Source: Pomphorhynchus laevis
Lineage: Eukaryota > Acanthocephala > Palaeacanthocephala > Echinorhynchida > Pomphorhynchidae
NCBI GenBank assembly: GCA_012934845.2
Contig: WNNJ02001468.1
Coordinates: 62,001-126,000 of the forward strand
DNA: 64,000 nt
Direction: 5' to 3'
Shown: piece by piece, positions 1 to 11,853 of the stretch
Layout: each line of letters starts with the position of its first letter
How positions within the stretch are numbered: position 1 is the stretch's first letter
Notes under the pieces: generated by a model
Seen by the model: only the letters and a program-made list of their open reading frames with translations
Told to the model about the DNA's origin: nothing
The model's database searches: none
Translations under genes and position numbers: made by a program

Positions 1-966
1 CAGCTTTTAATAGATAGTCAGAGAAAGGAAGTTGCCATAACAATGCTATTAGCCTCCCCGTCTGACATTGCTAACATTAATATTAGCCATCGAGTATTTT
101 TACCTAAAAAGAAGTCGATTACATGTCCCAAAGATCTGCGGCCTATTTCAATTCAAAACTCCCTCATCTCCATTTACGAAAAAGCGCTTGCGCGTAAAAT
201 CCGCGACCATCTAAGTAGGCGAAATTTAATCCCACAAGGTTTTCATGGGTATGTAAAAGATCGCTCGCTCCATTCAGCAATAGCTGAAGTGCAACATTTT
301 TGTCAAGATATCAGTCATCAGCTTGCTGTGGCTGTCTTTCTTGACTTTTCGGCTGCTTTTGACCGCATTTCCATCCCTTTTGTTATCACTTCTCTCAGGT
401 CCTTTGGGTTGCCTGCGAGAGTTGTTAGCCGGGTGGAAATTTTGCTGTACACAAAGCGATTCTTCTATGAAGACGACCCATATGCACGTCAGTTCTACCC
501 TATTACAGGTGTGCCTCAAGGCTCCCCACTTTCTCCAATCTTGTATCTTGCTGCCTCTATTGAACTCTACAAAAAATTCAAACGCGATCAACATCTTGTG
601 GTATACGCTGATGATACCACATCCCTGTTCTCTGGACGCAGGTGCAAAGATGTAGTCTCTAACATCAGCCGTTTCTTTACTAGATTAAATGATCAGCTGC
701 CCTTGTCCAACCTTGTTTTAAACTCCTCCAAATCGCAGGTGGTTGTCTTTTATGGCGCTCCTGCGACAAGGAAAAAACTAAAGAGATTAGCACTCTCAGC
801 TCTAACTTCCATCCTGACTAATCAACCACTCCCTACCTTCACAAGTCGAGTAAGATACCTGGGGTTCACCATTACGATGAACTGGTCAGCAAAAGCTGAC
901 CTGGATAGACTAAAACGTATCATGAAGAAAGCTAGATGGACCCTGAAACGGGCCCAACATCTGTAA
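1..966 (+). pseudogene. LINE A ORF2, RT domain (partial)
   Basis: The frame is open from base 1 to the stop at 964-966, so the 5' end lies outside the window. Visible RT motifs are the YEKALARKIR helix, FLDFSAAFDR (catalytic Asp), GVPQGSPLSP and YADDT (catalytic Asp pair, about 604-618), then the thumb region with VRYLGFT. Frame is lost at the stop, while copies B and C continue for about 90 more residues with recognisable similarity (WFSR, GVKDPG). Read as a 3' fragment of a dead ORF2. Confidence 0.8.
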
Positions 967-1356
967 TTGAAAGAGAAAACCCCTTTCGCGCCTCTGGGGT
1001 ACTTGGGCTATCTCGGGATTGGTCTTCTTTTCAAGAGGACGTCACCCAGAACAAAGACTAAGATTTCTTAACCTCCTCATCTTGCGATTACCAAGCATCG
1101 TCCGCCTTGATTAGATTATTCGGGGGATGAAAGACCCCGAGTGGTTCAGTCGAAGGGCGGCGTGTCGGATTGGCTGGGGGGGGCACAGATCCCGCTGGAC
1201 CTGAGGCCTTAAAGATTGGTGAAGACTTGAATCGCGACTCATTAGCTAAATTTTTCATTCATGTATTTTTGATACAAGTTCATTTTTATTTTATTTTTTA
1301 GTTGTTATATAACACTAAGTTTTGTTATTTAAGAAAATCTTTATCTTTTATATTGC
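1..1356 (+). mobile_element. LINE copy A, 3' part (EEP-type non-LTR retrotransposon)
   Basis: The window opens inside this copy. It holds the reverse transcriptase (RT) region and the 3' untranslated tail of a LINE found twice more here (copy B to 7030, copy C at 21735-25010). The three copies align through the RT, the C-terminal arginine-rich segment near 1080-1200 and a shared tail ending in TTAAGAAAATCTT. Copy B's ORF1 begins almost directly after the tail, so A and B lie head to tail. Clade is uncertain: the EEP endonuclease and CCHC ORF1 seen in B and C suggest the I/R1 group. Confidence 0.8.
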
Positions 1357-1661
1357 AGTTATTATTTAAAAAATGTTGTAGTGTACAAGTAACGTCAGAG
1401 CTATCAAACGATAGCAACAATTTTGCCTGTATTCATTCAAAAATCAACGATCATCCTTCGAAAAAAGATGAATTAAAGTAAATCTAACTACGGAATCAAG
1501 TAAAAAGATTAGTAATTTTTCTATGATCTCAGGTGATGGGGAGGTGCTTCCCCCATTCCTAAATAAGAAGAATTTGCTGATAATTAAAGTTAAAAAAACC
1601 CGATTGAAAAACACGATCGCTACAATAATTTTTTGAGATCCTTCACCAAACAGTTTCAGAA

Positions 1662-3773
1662 CAGGGTTCTATTTAACTGGTAAATAGAACAGTTAGCCTA
1701 ACACCGCAGGGTGTTAGGTTACACCCTGCGGAGGTGAAGATCTCTTTTGTCTCCAATGACCTCGCCGCAAACTACATGGAGTACTTCTCTGCCAATTTAG
1801 CTGAATATGGTGAAATATCATCAAAGCCTATCCTAGCCTCTATAATTTCAGTCCAAATCGTAGGATATAAAAACTTGCCGACTGTGTCATCCATAATCCA
1901 AATTCTCCGTCCTTTTCATATATATTATTCAATTCTTCATTGCATTGAAGATCGATAAGTTCTTCTTGAATGTTTTCTTCAACACATTCAATATCACAGC
2001 CAAAGGGGTCAATCATCCATGGCTTAATATACAAAGAAAATAAATCCGAAAACATACTAAGAAATTTCTGCTTTAGAGTAGACAAGTATTTAGAATAATT
2101 GAATTAGTCTTGATCAGAAAGAAAAGACTACATTTTTCATCTCCTGTGTATTTTTAAAGTTTCTCTTCAATAAGTTGTTAAAAACTTCTATGTTCTCTGT
2201 AAAGGCCTTAATAGTACGCTTACAGTCGATCAGAGTAACAAGTTTTCATTGCAATTTCAGCGATATTTCATTAAGCTTTCTAAAAATAAATGCCATAAAG
2301 TTTACATTGTTTTTATGGGCATTCAGCTCGTCTCTTCTATCGAATTCATTTTCTTCTTCCATGAAAGAAATAATTGTGTCAAATATGCAAACAAATCTTG
2401 CAAGGCAATTACCTTTATATAACCATCGTATTTCAGTGTGGATAAGTAATCTATTGTATTGCTCATTATTGTCTTTACAGAAAATCTGAAACAATCTGTC
2501 ACACTTTGAATTTGTCTTTATCTTGTTTACTACTTGGATGACAAGCCTTAAAGAAGAATGAAGAATATGACTTATGTTCTTTGCCACCAAGTTATGACGA
2601 TGTATAATACAGTGGATAGTTAATATTGTTGGACAAATGTTCTTTAAAAATGAAATAAACCCTTATGTCTTCCAATCATAGCAGGGGCTCCGTCAGTAGC
2701 ACATGATATCAAATTTTCAAATGGTATTTGTTTTTCTTCGAACCAAGATTCAACAACTTCGGATATTGATGCTCCTTTTGTATCTGTTTTTAAATACTTT
2801 ATAAATAACATTTCTTTGTGTATTTGAAAATCGTCATCAATAAAGCGGACATATGACATCAGCAGGGCTCTACTATCGCTAACAGTTGATTCGTCAATTT
2901 GAATAGAAAACTTTCTAGTTTTTAGTTTTTCAATTAGCTGTCCTTCAACATATTCAGCCATTTTATCCATTCTTCTAATTAAATCGTTGCTTAGTGGAAT
3001 TGTATTAATAATTGCTTTGGTATCTTCTATGTTTAAAACTGTTTTGGGAAGAATCTCAAATGCGGGTTTTAATAGTGTTTCAGCAACGGAATGCGAGCTA
3101 CAGGTTTTGGAGATTAGTGCAGCAAATTCATAGGAAGAAATCAGTCCTTTTGAACTTTCAAGTATTTGTTTTTTAAACATACTAGTAAGAGTTGGACGTT
3201 TTTCAAAAATTTCTTTTTCTTTTTGAAAATATTCAATTCCTTCATCTACTTTTTCAGCATGGACTCTTTTCTGGTGTTCGAGGAGCATTGAAGGTTTCAT
3301 AGCTTCATTAGAGAACGGTTTGCGACATAAAAGACATAATGGAATATCTTTCTCGTAGGGACTTTCGATGAATCCAAAAGCTAAATACTCTGCACTATAT
3401 TTGCGCCATATTTTTTTCTTCTGTCATAGTAAGGGATAATTTTTATAAAAAAAACTAGGAAGAAATATATCAACTGTAATAAAAATCAATATGGTGCCCA
3501 AAATCATTTTCTACCATGCAATTAATAACAAATTCGACTTTTTTAAAATTAAAAAACGACTAACACATGTAAAAGTAAAAGTTTCCTGCTTGTAAACATT
3601 AAAATCTTGTGTAGATTTAAAAATAAATGTTTAAGGAATAAATTTAAACTTTTACATCAAAAAATTTATAAGATTTTACTTCTATGTTTTTACCAATTTT
3701 CACAAACAAAATCGCCCACGTGGAAAATATTTTCGCCCACTAGTGGGCGATATCGCCAGGTTAAGAACCCCTG
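1662..3773 (-). mobile_element. hAT DNA transposon (BED-finger type)
   Basis: Bounded by imperfect terminal inverted repeats: CAGGGTTCTATTTAACTGG at 1662 on the plus strand and CAGGGGTTCTTAACCTGG reading in from 3773 on the minus strand. These ends and the transposase resemble the ZBED5/SCAND3-like hAT group. The flanking 8-mers (TTTCAGAA, CTTTATGG) do not match, so the usual 8-bp target duplication is not preserved. The element splits ORF1 of LINE copy B, so it is younger than that LINE. Confidence 0.8.
1840..3425 (-). pseudogene. hAT transposase, broken
   Basis: Read on the minus strand. A BED-like zinc finger lies at about 3425-3255 (CLLC, then HQKRVH). A central domain follows with FSIQIDESTVSD and CATDGAPAMIGRHKG, typical of hAT catalytic regions. 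After a frame change near 2640, HCIIHRHNLVAKN and HTEIRWLYKGN are hallmark family motifs. A third piece (2085-1840) with NIQEELIDLQ matches the region before the C-terminal dimerisation domain, whose usual IPF-TYLCES block is not visible. At least three breaks; not functional. Confidence 0.8.
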
Positions 3774-4290
3774 CTTTATGGGATTCAATATTAAATTTAC
3801 GATCACAGAGAGGGATGATCTGACCTATCTCCACTGCAGCCGGTGTCACAAATGGGGACACTGGGCCTCCAGCTGCAGTGGGACCCCTTCGTGTGGGGTC
3901 TGTAGCTCCACCAGCTGTCCTTCTCTTACAACTACCGATCGCTGCGAGGCCCCCCTTTCCTGCTCGAATTGCGGGGGGGGTGCCATCCTGCTTGGAGCAG
4001 GAAATGCTCTCTATTCAAAGAATATAGTAAGTTATTTTTGCTGAAACCGCCCAATCCGGCCAAGTCCTTCGCGGTCGCTGCAGCTCCACGTATGGATGAC
4101 GCTGACATTCTGCGAATTATCGACATAAAGACTACGAATGCTCGTCGTCAGACGGAGGAGTTAGTACGCTCTTTCCTAACTGTTATCGGGACTAATCCTG
4201 TGCTTCCTGTTTTCTCGTTCCGAAGTCGAAAAAAGGGGAGGATTCAGCCCATGCCGTCCCCCCGTTCAAGATTGAGACGTTAATCCAACA
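3774..4290 (+). pseudogene. LINE B ORF1 with CCHC zinc knuckles (3' half)
   Basis: Encodes CSRCHKWGHWASSC (C-x2-C-x4-H-x4-C), then further Cys pairs (CGVC, CSNC), a nucleic-acid-binding zinc-knuckle tract typical of ORF1 proteins of I-like LINEs. The block FTITERDDLTY before it is shared with copy C (FTMIECDSLTY). The N-terminal part lies left of the hAT insertion (about 1500-1661, GEVLPPFLNKKNLLIIK). The C-terminal part is in another frame from about 4030, so the ORF is broken. Confidence 0.65.
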
Positions 4291-4432
4291 GAAGGCTAAT
4301 AGGGGTAATAAAAGATACTGCCCAGGGGCAAGTACCTTCCCTGGAGGGGGATAGTGGTGGTAAGGGCAATCTTCCTGCACCTAGCTCTGTCTAGGTAGGC
4401 AATTCCCTATCCAACTAATCCATCACAATGCG

Positions 4433-6900
4433 GTGTACTGTGAGACTTTTTCACTGAATATCCTTAAGTGGAATTCAGGAGGTGCTTCTGCCCTTAGACT
4501 TTTATCTGGTAGAGATGCAGATATTATAGTCTTTCAGGAGACGCGGTCTATCCGTATTCCCCAGGACATTACTCGATTTATCCCGAAGCATGTCTGTTGC
4601 CACTATACTCCGTACTTAACCCCACCTCACTCCTCCTCATCTCAAGGACTTTTGACCTTAGTTAAGTGCTCCTTAAGGTCCTCCCTCCTTTTAAATTACT
4701 CGTGTCCAACCATGTCTTGTTTGATAGTTTCACTCTGTAAGAACGGTAAACGCCTCAGTCTGGCCAATGTCTACATACGTCCAGGGGAGATTCACAAGTA
4801 CAGTGACATCCTGGATGGTATTATTGATAGCGCCTATGACCTGATACTTGTGGGCTTAAATAACAGAACTGGTATTTGGATCAACGCATCACTTCGCAGA
4901 GCTAGGAACGGTTATCTTATTCACAAACCACCGTCACCCACCTTTCATTGCACATCAACAAATTCAATCCTCGACAGTTTACTGATTCACTCGAGGTGGT
5001 TGCTTAAACCCCTCTAGACAGAGCAGTCGCGCCAACAACTGTCATCTCTCATGACCTAATTCGTTGAAGAATTGAGGAAAATACTTTGCTTCAAAGGAGA
5101 ATTCACTTTGATCCGATCAGAGTTGCCTTCTTCCAGATGGCTTTCCAAATCCTTCCCAGAATAGGAAATGAGAGTCTTATCGAATTTAATACCTACCTCT
5201 TTTAGCAAACTACCGCGATTTTATCGACTACCTATAAAGGTCGTATATACAATCGCACTCCGACGAAACTCAAGGTCCTAGCGAAATTGCTGAACCCCCC
5301 TAATATCTCTGTTTCCACCAGACAGGCTCTCTCGAATGAATACTGGAGCACTAGTTATAGGTTCTAGCTGAGTAGAGATAGGACGAGTATTGCTCGTCTT
5401 AATCCTTCTCAGACTTCCTTTTGGAAGATTTTCAAGAAGGAGAAGTTTGTTTGCTGGAAGGATAGAGCATTGGGTTGGATAGGGAATGTAGGCCTTGATA
5501 AAGTTTTAGAGGAGTCACTAGCCCTACACAACTACGGATCCACTCAATCACCTCAACCAATCCCGCCTTGTTGTAACTTCAGGAGTAGGGATCTATCTGT
5601 TACGGATATATTTAACTCCTGGGGTCTACTTCCAGGCACATCCAAATCCGTGGCTCAACTTTCTTCTCGGGTCTGTCAGCTTTTGACAGCTGATCAGAGA
5701 AGATAGGTGGCCGTCACAATGCTTTTAGCCTCCCATCCGATGTAGCAGGCATCAATATTAGTAAGCGTATTTTTCTTCCTAAGAAAATATCCTGCTCATG
5801 TCTTAAAGATTTGCGACCCATTTTGATTCAAAATGCTTTCGTGTCGATTTACGAAAAAGCATTTCCGCGTAAAATCCGCGCCCATTTGAGTAGGCGTAAT
5901 TTGATCCACCAGGTTTTCATAAGTTCATCAAAGGTCACTCGGTCCATTCAGCAGTTAATGAAGTGGAACAGCTTTATCGGGAGAATAGCCACCGTTTAGT
6001 TGTGGCTGTTTTCCTTGACTTTTCTGCTGCATTTGACCGCATCTCCATTTCCTTTGTGATATCTTCTCTCAGCTCCCTCGGGTTGCCTGCGAGAATTGTG
6101 AACAGGTTGGAGATTCTGCTGTACACCAAGCGATTTTACTATGAAGACGACCCTGATGCGCGTCAGTTCTACCCTATTACGGGTGTACCTCAAGGATTCC
6201 CACTTTCTCCTATCTTATATCTTGCTGCCTCCATTAATCTATTCAAAATATTTAAACGCGAACAACGTCTTGTGGTGTACGCTGATGACACCACAGCCCT
6301 GTTCACTGGACACAGGTGTAAAGACGTAATCTCTGACACCAGCCGTTTCTTTTTATGATTAAAAGACCAGTTACCCAAATCCAATCTTGTTTTAAACTCC
6401 GCCAAATCGCAGGCGGTTGTCTTTTATGGCATTCCTGCAAGTAAGAAAAAACTTAAGAGATTAGCACTCTCTGCGCTCTCCTCCATATTTGCCTCTGAAC
6501 CACTTCCCACCTTCACAAGTCGAGTAAAATACATGGGGTTCACCGTTGCGGTGAACTGGTCGGCGAAAGCGGACCTGGATAACTTAAACGTACCCTGAAG
6601 AAATCTAGATGGACCCTTAAGCGGGCTCAGCATCTGTCATTGAAAGGGAAAACCCAGATGCGCCTTTGGGGTACCTGACTTATCTCAGGATTAGTCTTCT
6701 TTTCGAGAGGACGTCCCCCAGAACAAAGGCTAAGGTTTCTTAAGCTCCTCGTCTCTCGTTTACCCAGCATAGTCCGCGTCGATTGGATTCTTCGGGGGGG
6801 GGTGAAAGACCCCGGGTGGTTCAGTCGAAAGGTGGCGTGTTGGATCGGTTGGGGGCTCAGATCCCCCTGGATTTGATGCCGTGAACATGGCAGAAGACTT
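4433..6900 (+). pseudogene. LINE B ORF2, EEP endonuclease and RT, broken
   Basis: The N-terminal EEP (apurinic-like) endonuclease is read from 4433: ILKWNSGG, the catalytic-Glu motif FQETRS and ANVYIRPGE. The LGDFN motif is here VGLNNR, so the catalytic Asp is lost. The linker is frame-shifted (a piece at 5470-5706). The RT follows at about 5811-6358 with FLDFSAAFDR, GVPQGFPLSP and YADDT, then the thumb in another frame. Copy C has the same order. At least five breaks; dead. Confidence 0.75.
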
Positions 6901-7030
6901 ACACATGCTGTCTTGTTGATTTCTTTTGTTTTTCTTGTAACTGACCTGACGTTTATTTATTCTTTCACCATGTATGATTTGTTATTAAGAAAATCTTCAT
7001 TTATTTATTAGTTATTATTTGGAATTTGCC

Positions 7031-7635
7031 TTCATTTATCTTCATTTGCCTTCATTGTAGGATTCACGACATTTTTATAATTTATTCGGATTAAAAATGG
7101 ATAAAGTTTTGTGTTAGTGTTAAATTCCTTATTTTCTGTGCGAATGAAACCACATTCCAGATCAGGATGGATATATTTTTAAATAACAAATAATATACGA
7201 TGTATCACAATAAAAATAAAACTAATTACTCGTCTTAGAATCAGGTCAGATAACTTAGGCTACGTATTTTATAAATTAAAAATAAAGATAAATAATAAAT
7301 AGTAAATAATTATATAAGATGTTATACAATTACTATTTATATAACCATAAAATTTATTATTTAAATTTTATATAATTCAATTTTTATGAATTAGCTAATA
7401 AATAGCACACGATTTCTAATAATAAGGATTTGAAGTCATAAGTACCGCTTTAGGTATTTATGAACTAATAGTTATAAAGTTTCTATAAAACTAGATTGAA
7501 AAAATACGCATGCTTATTCATATTTCATTCATAATCTTCTAGTGCACGTTTTTGTAAATTTTGAAAAATCCGAATTGCCCGATATTGTACTACACTGCTA
7601 TTTATACTATTGATTTTCATAAATCTGCAAAGAAA
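7031..7635. other. AT-rich spacer
   Basis: No coding signal. A short stretch at about 7380-7420 (TGAATTAGCTAATAAATAG) resembles the 3' end of the DR dispersed repeat in reverse orientation. Otherwise simple AT-rich DNA. Confidence 0.5.
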
Positions 7636-7731
7636 TGTTATAGTATTATATTGACTTGACAGTTATTTTGTAATGATGTTTTAGATTGCTTATTTAAACC
7701 TCATATCGGTTTATTGATTCTATCTATCACA
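7636..7731 (+). repeat. 5' LTR of the Ty3-like fossil
   Basis: About 96 bp, TG...CA ends, about 95 percent identical to the copy at 10263-10357. Unusually short for a Ty3/gypsy LTR. Confidence 0.85.
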
Positions 7732-10262
7732 ATTTAATAAGCAATTGTATGGATAAATTCCTCAGGCCAAGTATAATGGATATCGATCCTGATGCTGCAG
7801 ATTCCTCTGACATGTGGTTACATTGGCAAAGATGTTTTGATATATTTATAGCATATATACCTGATTTGGACTAAAGATCGAAACACAACCTTCTTGTAAA
7901 TATCCTTTCTACACGACATTTTCTATTGATTTCTAAAGAAGATACTTATACCGGGGCGATCGAAAAACTTATGGATAACTATTTACAAAACGAGTTAGCG
8001 TTCTATTTTCTTGATATAAGTTACATTCGAGTAAGCAAGATAGTGAACAATCGATTTTGCAATTAATGCGAAAACTTCGCGAACTATCTATTCAGTGTCA
8101 GTCTGGTGCAGTTTCCGAAATAGAAAATTATTCTGGGAACATCCCGACTGCCTTCATCAATGGCATGAACTCATCATATATCAGACAGCGGATATTAGAA
8201 TTGAATGAAAATAATCTCGAGCGTATCCTCAATTTGGCTGTGTGATTAGACGCCGCTCATATTCCTTCACAACGGTATAGCTACAATGATAAGATATTCA
8301 TTCGTTCTGAAATACAACGTTTATTAAGACTGGGGATTATCAAATCAAGTAACACCCCTTGGAGAGCACAAGTTGTTGTGAAGAATGGACATTCAAAATT
8401 GCGCATGGTAATTGATTTCTCGAATACTATTAACCGTTTGACAACTTTGGACGCATTTCCGTTACCAAATATCGACGAATTATTATTATTTATTATCATT
8501 AGTAGAAAAAATCAGCAGAGCTCACTACTTTAGCCACCTTGACTTATCGGATGCATACTACCAAATTCTAATCGCTCTAAATGACTGACAAAACACTGGT
8601 TTCGAAGAAGATGGTCAATTCTATCAGTTTACTCGAATGCCCTTTGGCCTTACCGATGACGTGGCGTGTTTCCAGCGGATTATGAACAATATAATTCGCG
8701 AGCAAAATCTAAAAGATACCTAATCATATCTTGATGATATTATTATAACTGGCTCCACCATTGAGGAACATAATGAAAATTTGAATAAATTCGTCACAGT
8801 TGCTGAGAAACTTAATATTCAGATATCAAAACACAAATCGAAATACAGGCAACATCACATCAAGTTCTTAGGACATGTGATATCTAACAACGAAATTAAA
8901 TCTGATCCAGATCGGATGCACGCATTACTGAATTTTCCGGATCCATCGAACACGTCAGAGCTTAAACGTTTGCTGGGATTTTTATCATATTATAGCAAAT
9001 GGATTCCCCGATACTCCCAGCATATTCGTCCGCTTATTGATTGCCGTCACTTCCCGGTTTCTTCGATTGTTCACGAATGTATCAAAGAACTCAAGAACAA
9101 GCTTTGTGTAGCTTCTCTGAATACTTACGATTCTCAAAAAAATCTGATAGTAGAAGCAGATGAATCTGATAGAGCTAGTGGAGCAGTGCTTAGTCAGGAA
9201 AGAAAACCAATAGCATTTTTTTCGAAAACCTTAACGATGTCACAACAAACGTTACCATCAATTGAGAAAGAAGCTCTGGCGATAGTCGAAACCCTGCGGC
9301 GTTGGCGTCATTACTTGCTACATGCTCCCTTTAAGTTAATCAACGATCAACGTTCGGTGATGTTCATGTTTAAATAATTAAATTATTAAATTATTTAAAT
9401 GATTTTGAAGAAAGCCAATATCATTACATATTGTTGCAATTCTTAAAATTTCATTATGTATTATATTTCATGTTCATACTGATCAAGGAATACCCTTCAT
9501 GTCTTAAGAATTTCGAATTTTTTAAATTTAAATAATATCGCTTCAAGTCGTTCTACGCCATACCATCCACAAGGTAATGGTCAAATAGAGCGTTATAATG
9601 GAGTTTTGTGGACTTCGATTCGATGTCCTTTACCATTACGTCGTTTACCAATTACTCATTGGGAAAGTGTTCTTCAGCCTGCTCTTTATTGTATTCGTTC
9701 ATTATTCTGCACGTCGACTGGATGTTCACCTCATGAACGAATGTTCAACTACCAACGTATATCTGCTACAGTTATTACTCTTCCTGTTTGGTTATTATAC
9801 CCACATGTAGTTCTTCTTAAGTACGAAAATGCAGGTAAATACGATGAAAAAGTATACATTGTCGATTTATTGGAAGCTAATGATCAATATGCCCACATTC
9901 AAACGAAAGTAGTAAAACAAATTACTGTTTCGACGAGCAAATTTCTCCCCACGATTTAAATAATTGCTCAAAAGGAAGAGGCTGTTACAGTAATTTCGAT
10001 GTGCCTAATGCACTAAATAACGACATACTAAATAATACTATCATTCATTCGGAAGAGTCGTTTGAGTTTAACGTAAACGATTCGATTCTTGATAACGCAC
10101 AACTCTCTACGTATAGTGATTTAGATACCGGAAATTTGATCAATCAGAATGATCACGATGATGTGAATAAGACTTTTCAAAAATTCAACGAACAGATAAA
10201 TATCAGGTCAGTACGAACCAGAAAAATGCTAGAAAAATTTCAAGATTATCGGATAGAGTGAA

Positions 10263-10357
10263 TGTTATAGTATTATATTGACTTGACAGTTATTTTGTAA
10301 TGATGTTTTAGATTGCTTATTAAAACCTTATATCGGTTTATCGATTCCATCTACCAC
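10263..10357 (+). repeat. 3' LTR of the Ty3-like fossil
   Basis: About 95 bp, begins directly after the end of the last internal reading frame, TG...CA ends, pairs with 7636-7731. Confidence 0.85.
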
Positions 10358-10689
10358 AATAAAAAAAGCCGTAAGATTTTCTGCAAATCAGATTTTTAGG
10401 AAAGTAATGTCAGCTTTAATTTTTATCATGACCTAAGTGTATTTGACCATATTATTAAATAAATCTTTTTGCGCCGTATTTAGTTTACCCAACACCACTG
10501 TTAAGTATAATTTACAAATTGCAAACATAAGAACTTGTTTTTGTGATCCAAATTTTCGACTAACAATATTAATCATCGTCAGGGACATTTAAATTAAAAT
10601 TACAGTTTCAAAATTATAAAATGATACAAAAATAATAAAAATAAACATTTTCCATACCTAGAAATTTTATTAAGACCCATAGAGTCTTA
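10358..10689. other. AT-rich spacer
   Basis: I see no gene or repeat in this stretch between the 3' LTR and the Penelope-like remains. Confidence 0.5.
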
Positions 10690-11790
10690 AGTAGCTTCCC
10701 ATCTCTGTGTATTTAATATTTATGACAGGGTTTAGTATGCGAATTAGAAGAGCTTCATCCGTTAGGAGTTGTTGTGCTGAATCAGATTTGAAGATTATTT
10801 CGAAGTTGTTCTTCACTTGTCGGTATATCTATTTTCACTGTGTTATTCTAACATATGCTTGTGGATGGCGTTACCCTGGTATTTATGTTGTCTAATTCTC
10901 TGTATTAATTTACGTCGTATTCCCATTGTAAGAGGCGTTACAACCTTCTTTTTTACCCGTATTTTGTATACGACATTACATGTGCCCTCTTTATTGTTTT
11001 TTCTTAAGGAGAAAGCCGATCCTAGTTTTCAAACATTGAAGTAGCATCGAATTTTCAATGATTCGGTGACCTTTATACATTTGACATTCTGCCTTACAGT
11101 TACATTAAGTTCTTTTATTTCTCTTTTGAAATTAGTCGGCGTATCACGTTCATAGTAGACTATTAATTTGTTATCATCATTATTGTCTTTTGGTGAATGT
11201 ATCTGCTTATTCCTTTTTATCGTTTTACTCGTGATGCAGTCAATCATTTTCAATTGGTAGCCGGCATTTACCAATGATTGCTTTACCGATTTAATTTCAT
11301 CTTTTAACACCTCGTTATAGCTGCTTAATTTTAATGCTCTGTTGACTAAATTGCTAAAGACAGCACATTTATATTTGTAAGGTGTGAATGATGTGAAATA
11401 GAAATATATGCCTTTATCGGTCGGCTTATGGTATACCGCTGTTTTTATTAATTGATTTGGCTGTAGTCATATTAAGACATCTAGGAAGTGAAACCATTTT
11501 TTATCAAATATTTCATTGGTAAACTTTAAAGTCGATTTTTCTTCTATCATTTTTTAAACGTATTAACATCTTTATCATGCTTAATCCATCTTTATCAATG
11601 GGATCACCATTAGGCCCCATTGTTGCAGACTTCTATGAGTCAACTGAAATGCAAAATGATGAATAACAATGAAATAACGTATAAACCTGTTTACTATAGA
11701 CGATATGTCAATGATATCTTGGTCATATTTAAGCATGCTAAAGATAAAAGATACATAAAACACTTGAGGAGTGGGTACGCTTGTGGAAAG
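10690..11790. mobile_element. Penelope-like element, rearranged remains
   Basis: Two parts lie head to head. On the plus strand, 11585-11770 reads SMGSPLGPIVADFY and YYRRYVNDILVIF, the catalytic RT motifs of Penelope-like elements. On the minus strand, about 11565-10700 reads the following part of such a protein: FHFLDVL, TAVYHKPTDKGIY and a C-terminal stretch resembling a decayed GIY-YIG endonuclease (CNVVYKI, later RIRQHK and KHM). The order is right for one element, but the halves are inverted at about 11575. Broken in several places. Confidence 0.65.
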
Positions 11791-11853
11791 AAAAATCCGT
11801 TAATAAAAAAATTACAGCTTAAACACACAATAAATAACATACAATCTAATATA

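Larger units (their letters stand above)
1357..7030 (+). mobile_element. LINE copy B, interrupted by a hAT transposon
   Basis: Same family as copies A and C. Order: ORF1 start (about 1380-1661), hAT insertion (1662-3773), rest of ORF1 with zinc knuckles (3774-4290), ORF2 with EEP endonuclease and RT (4433-6900), and a 3' tail ending near 7020. Without the hAT it is about 3.5 kb. It is heavily frameshifted. The 5' boundary is set only by where copy A's tail ends and is approximate. Confidence 0.75.
7636..10357 (+). mobile_element. Ty3/gypsy-like LTR retrotransposon, broken
   Basis: Two LTRs of about 95 bp (7636-7731 and 10263-10357) begin TGTTATAG and end in CA. They differ at about five positions, so insertion is old but not ancient. 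Inside, in the usual order, are a gag-like stretch (about 7750-8240), a Ty3-type pol with RT and RNase H (about 8280-9375), an integrase C-terminal stretch (about 9500-9960) and a short acidic tail reaching the 3' LTR. No envelope-like region is seen. Possible flanking direct repeat AGAAA/ATAAA is imperfect. The element is a fossil with many breaks. Confidence 0.85.
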
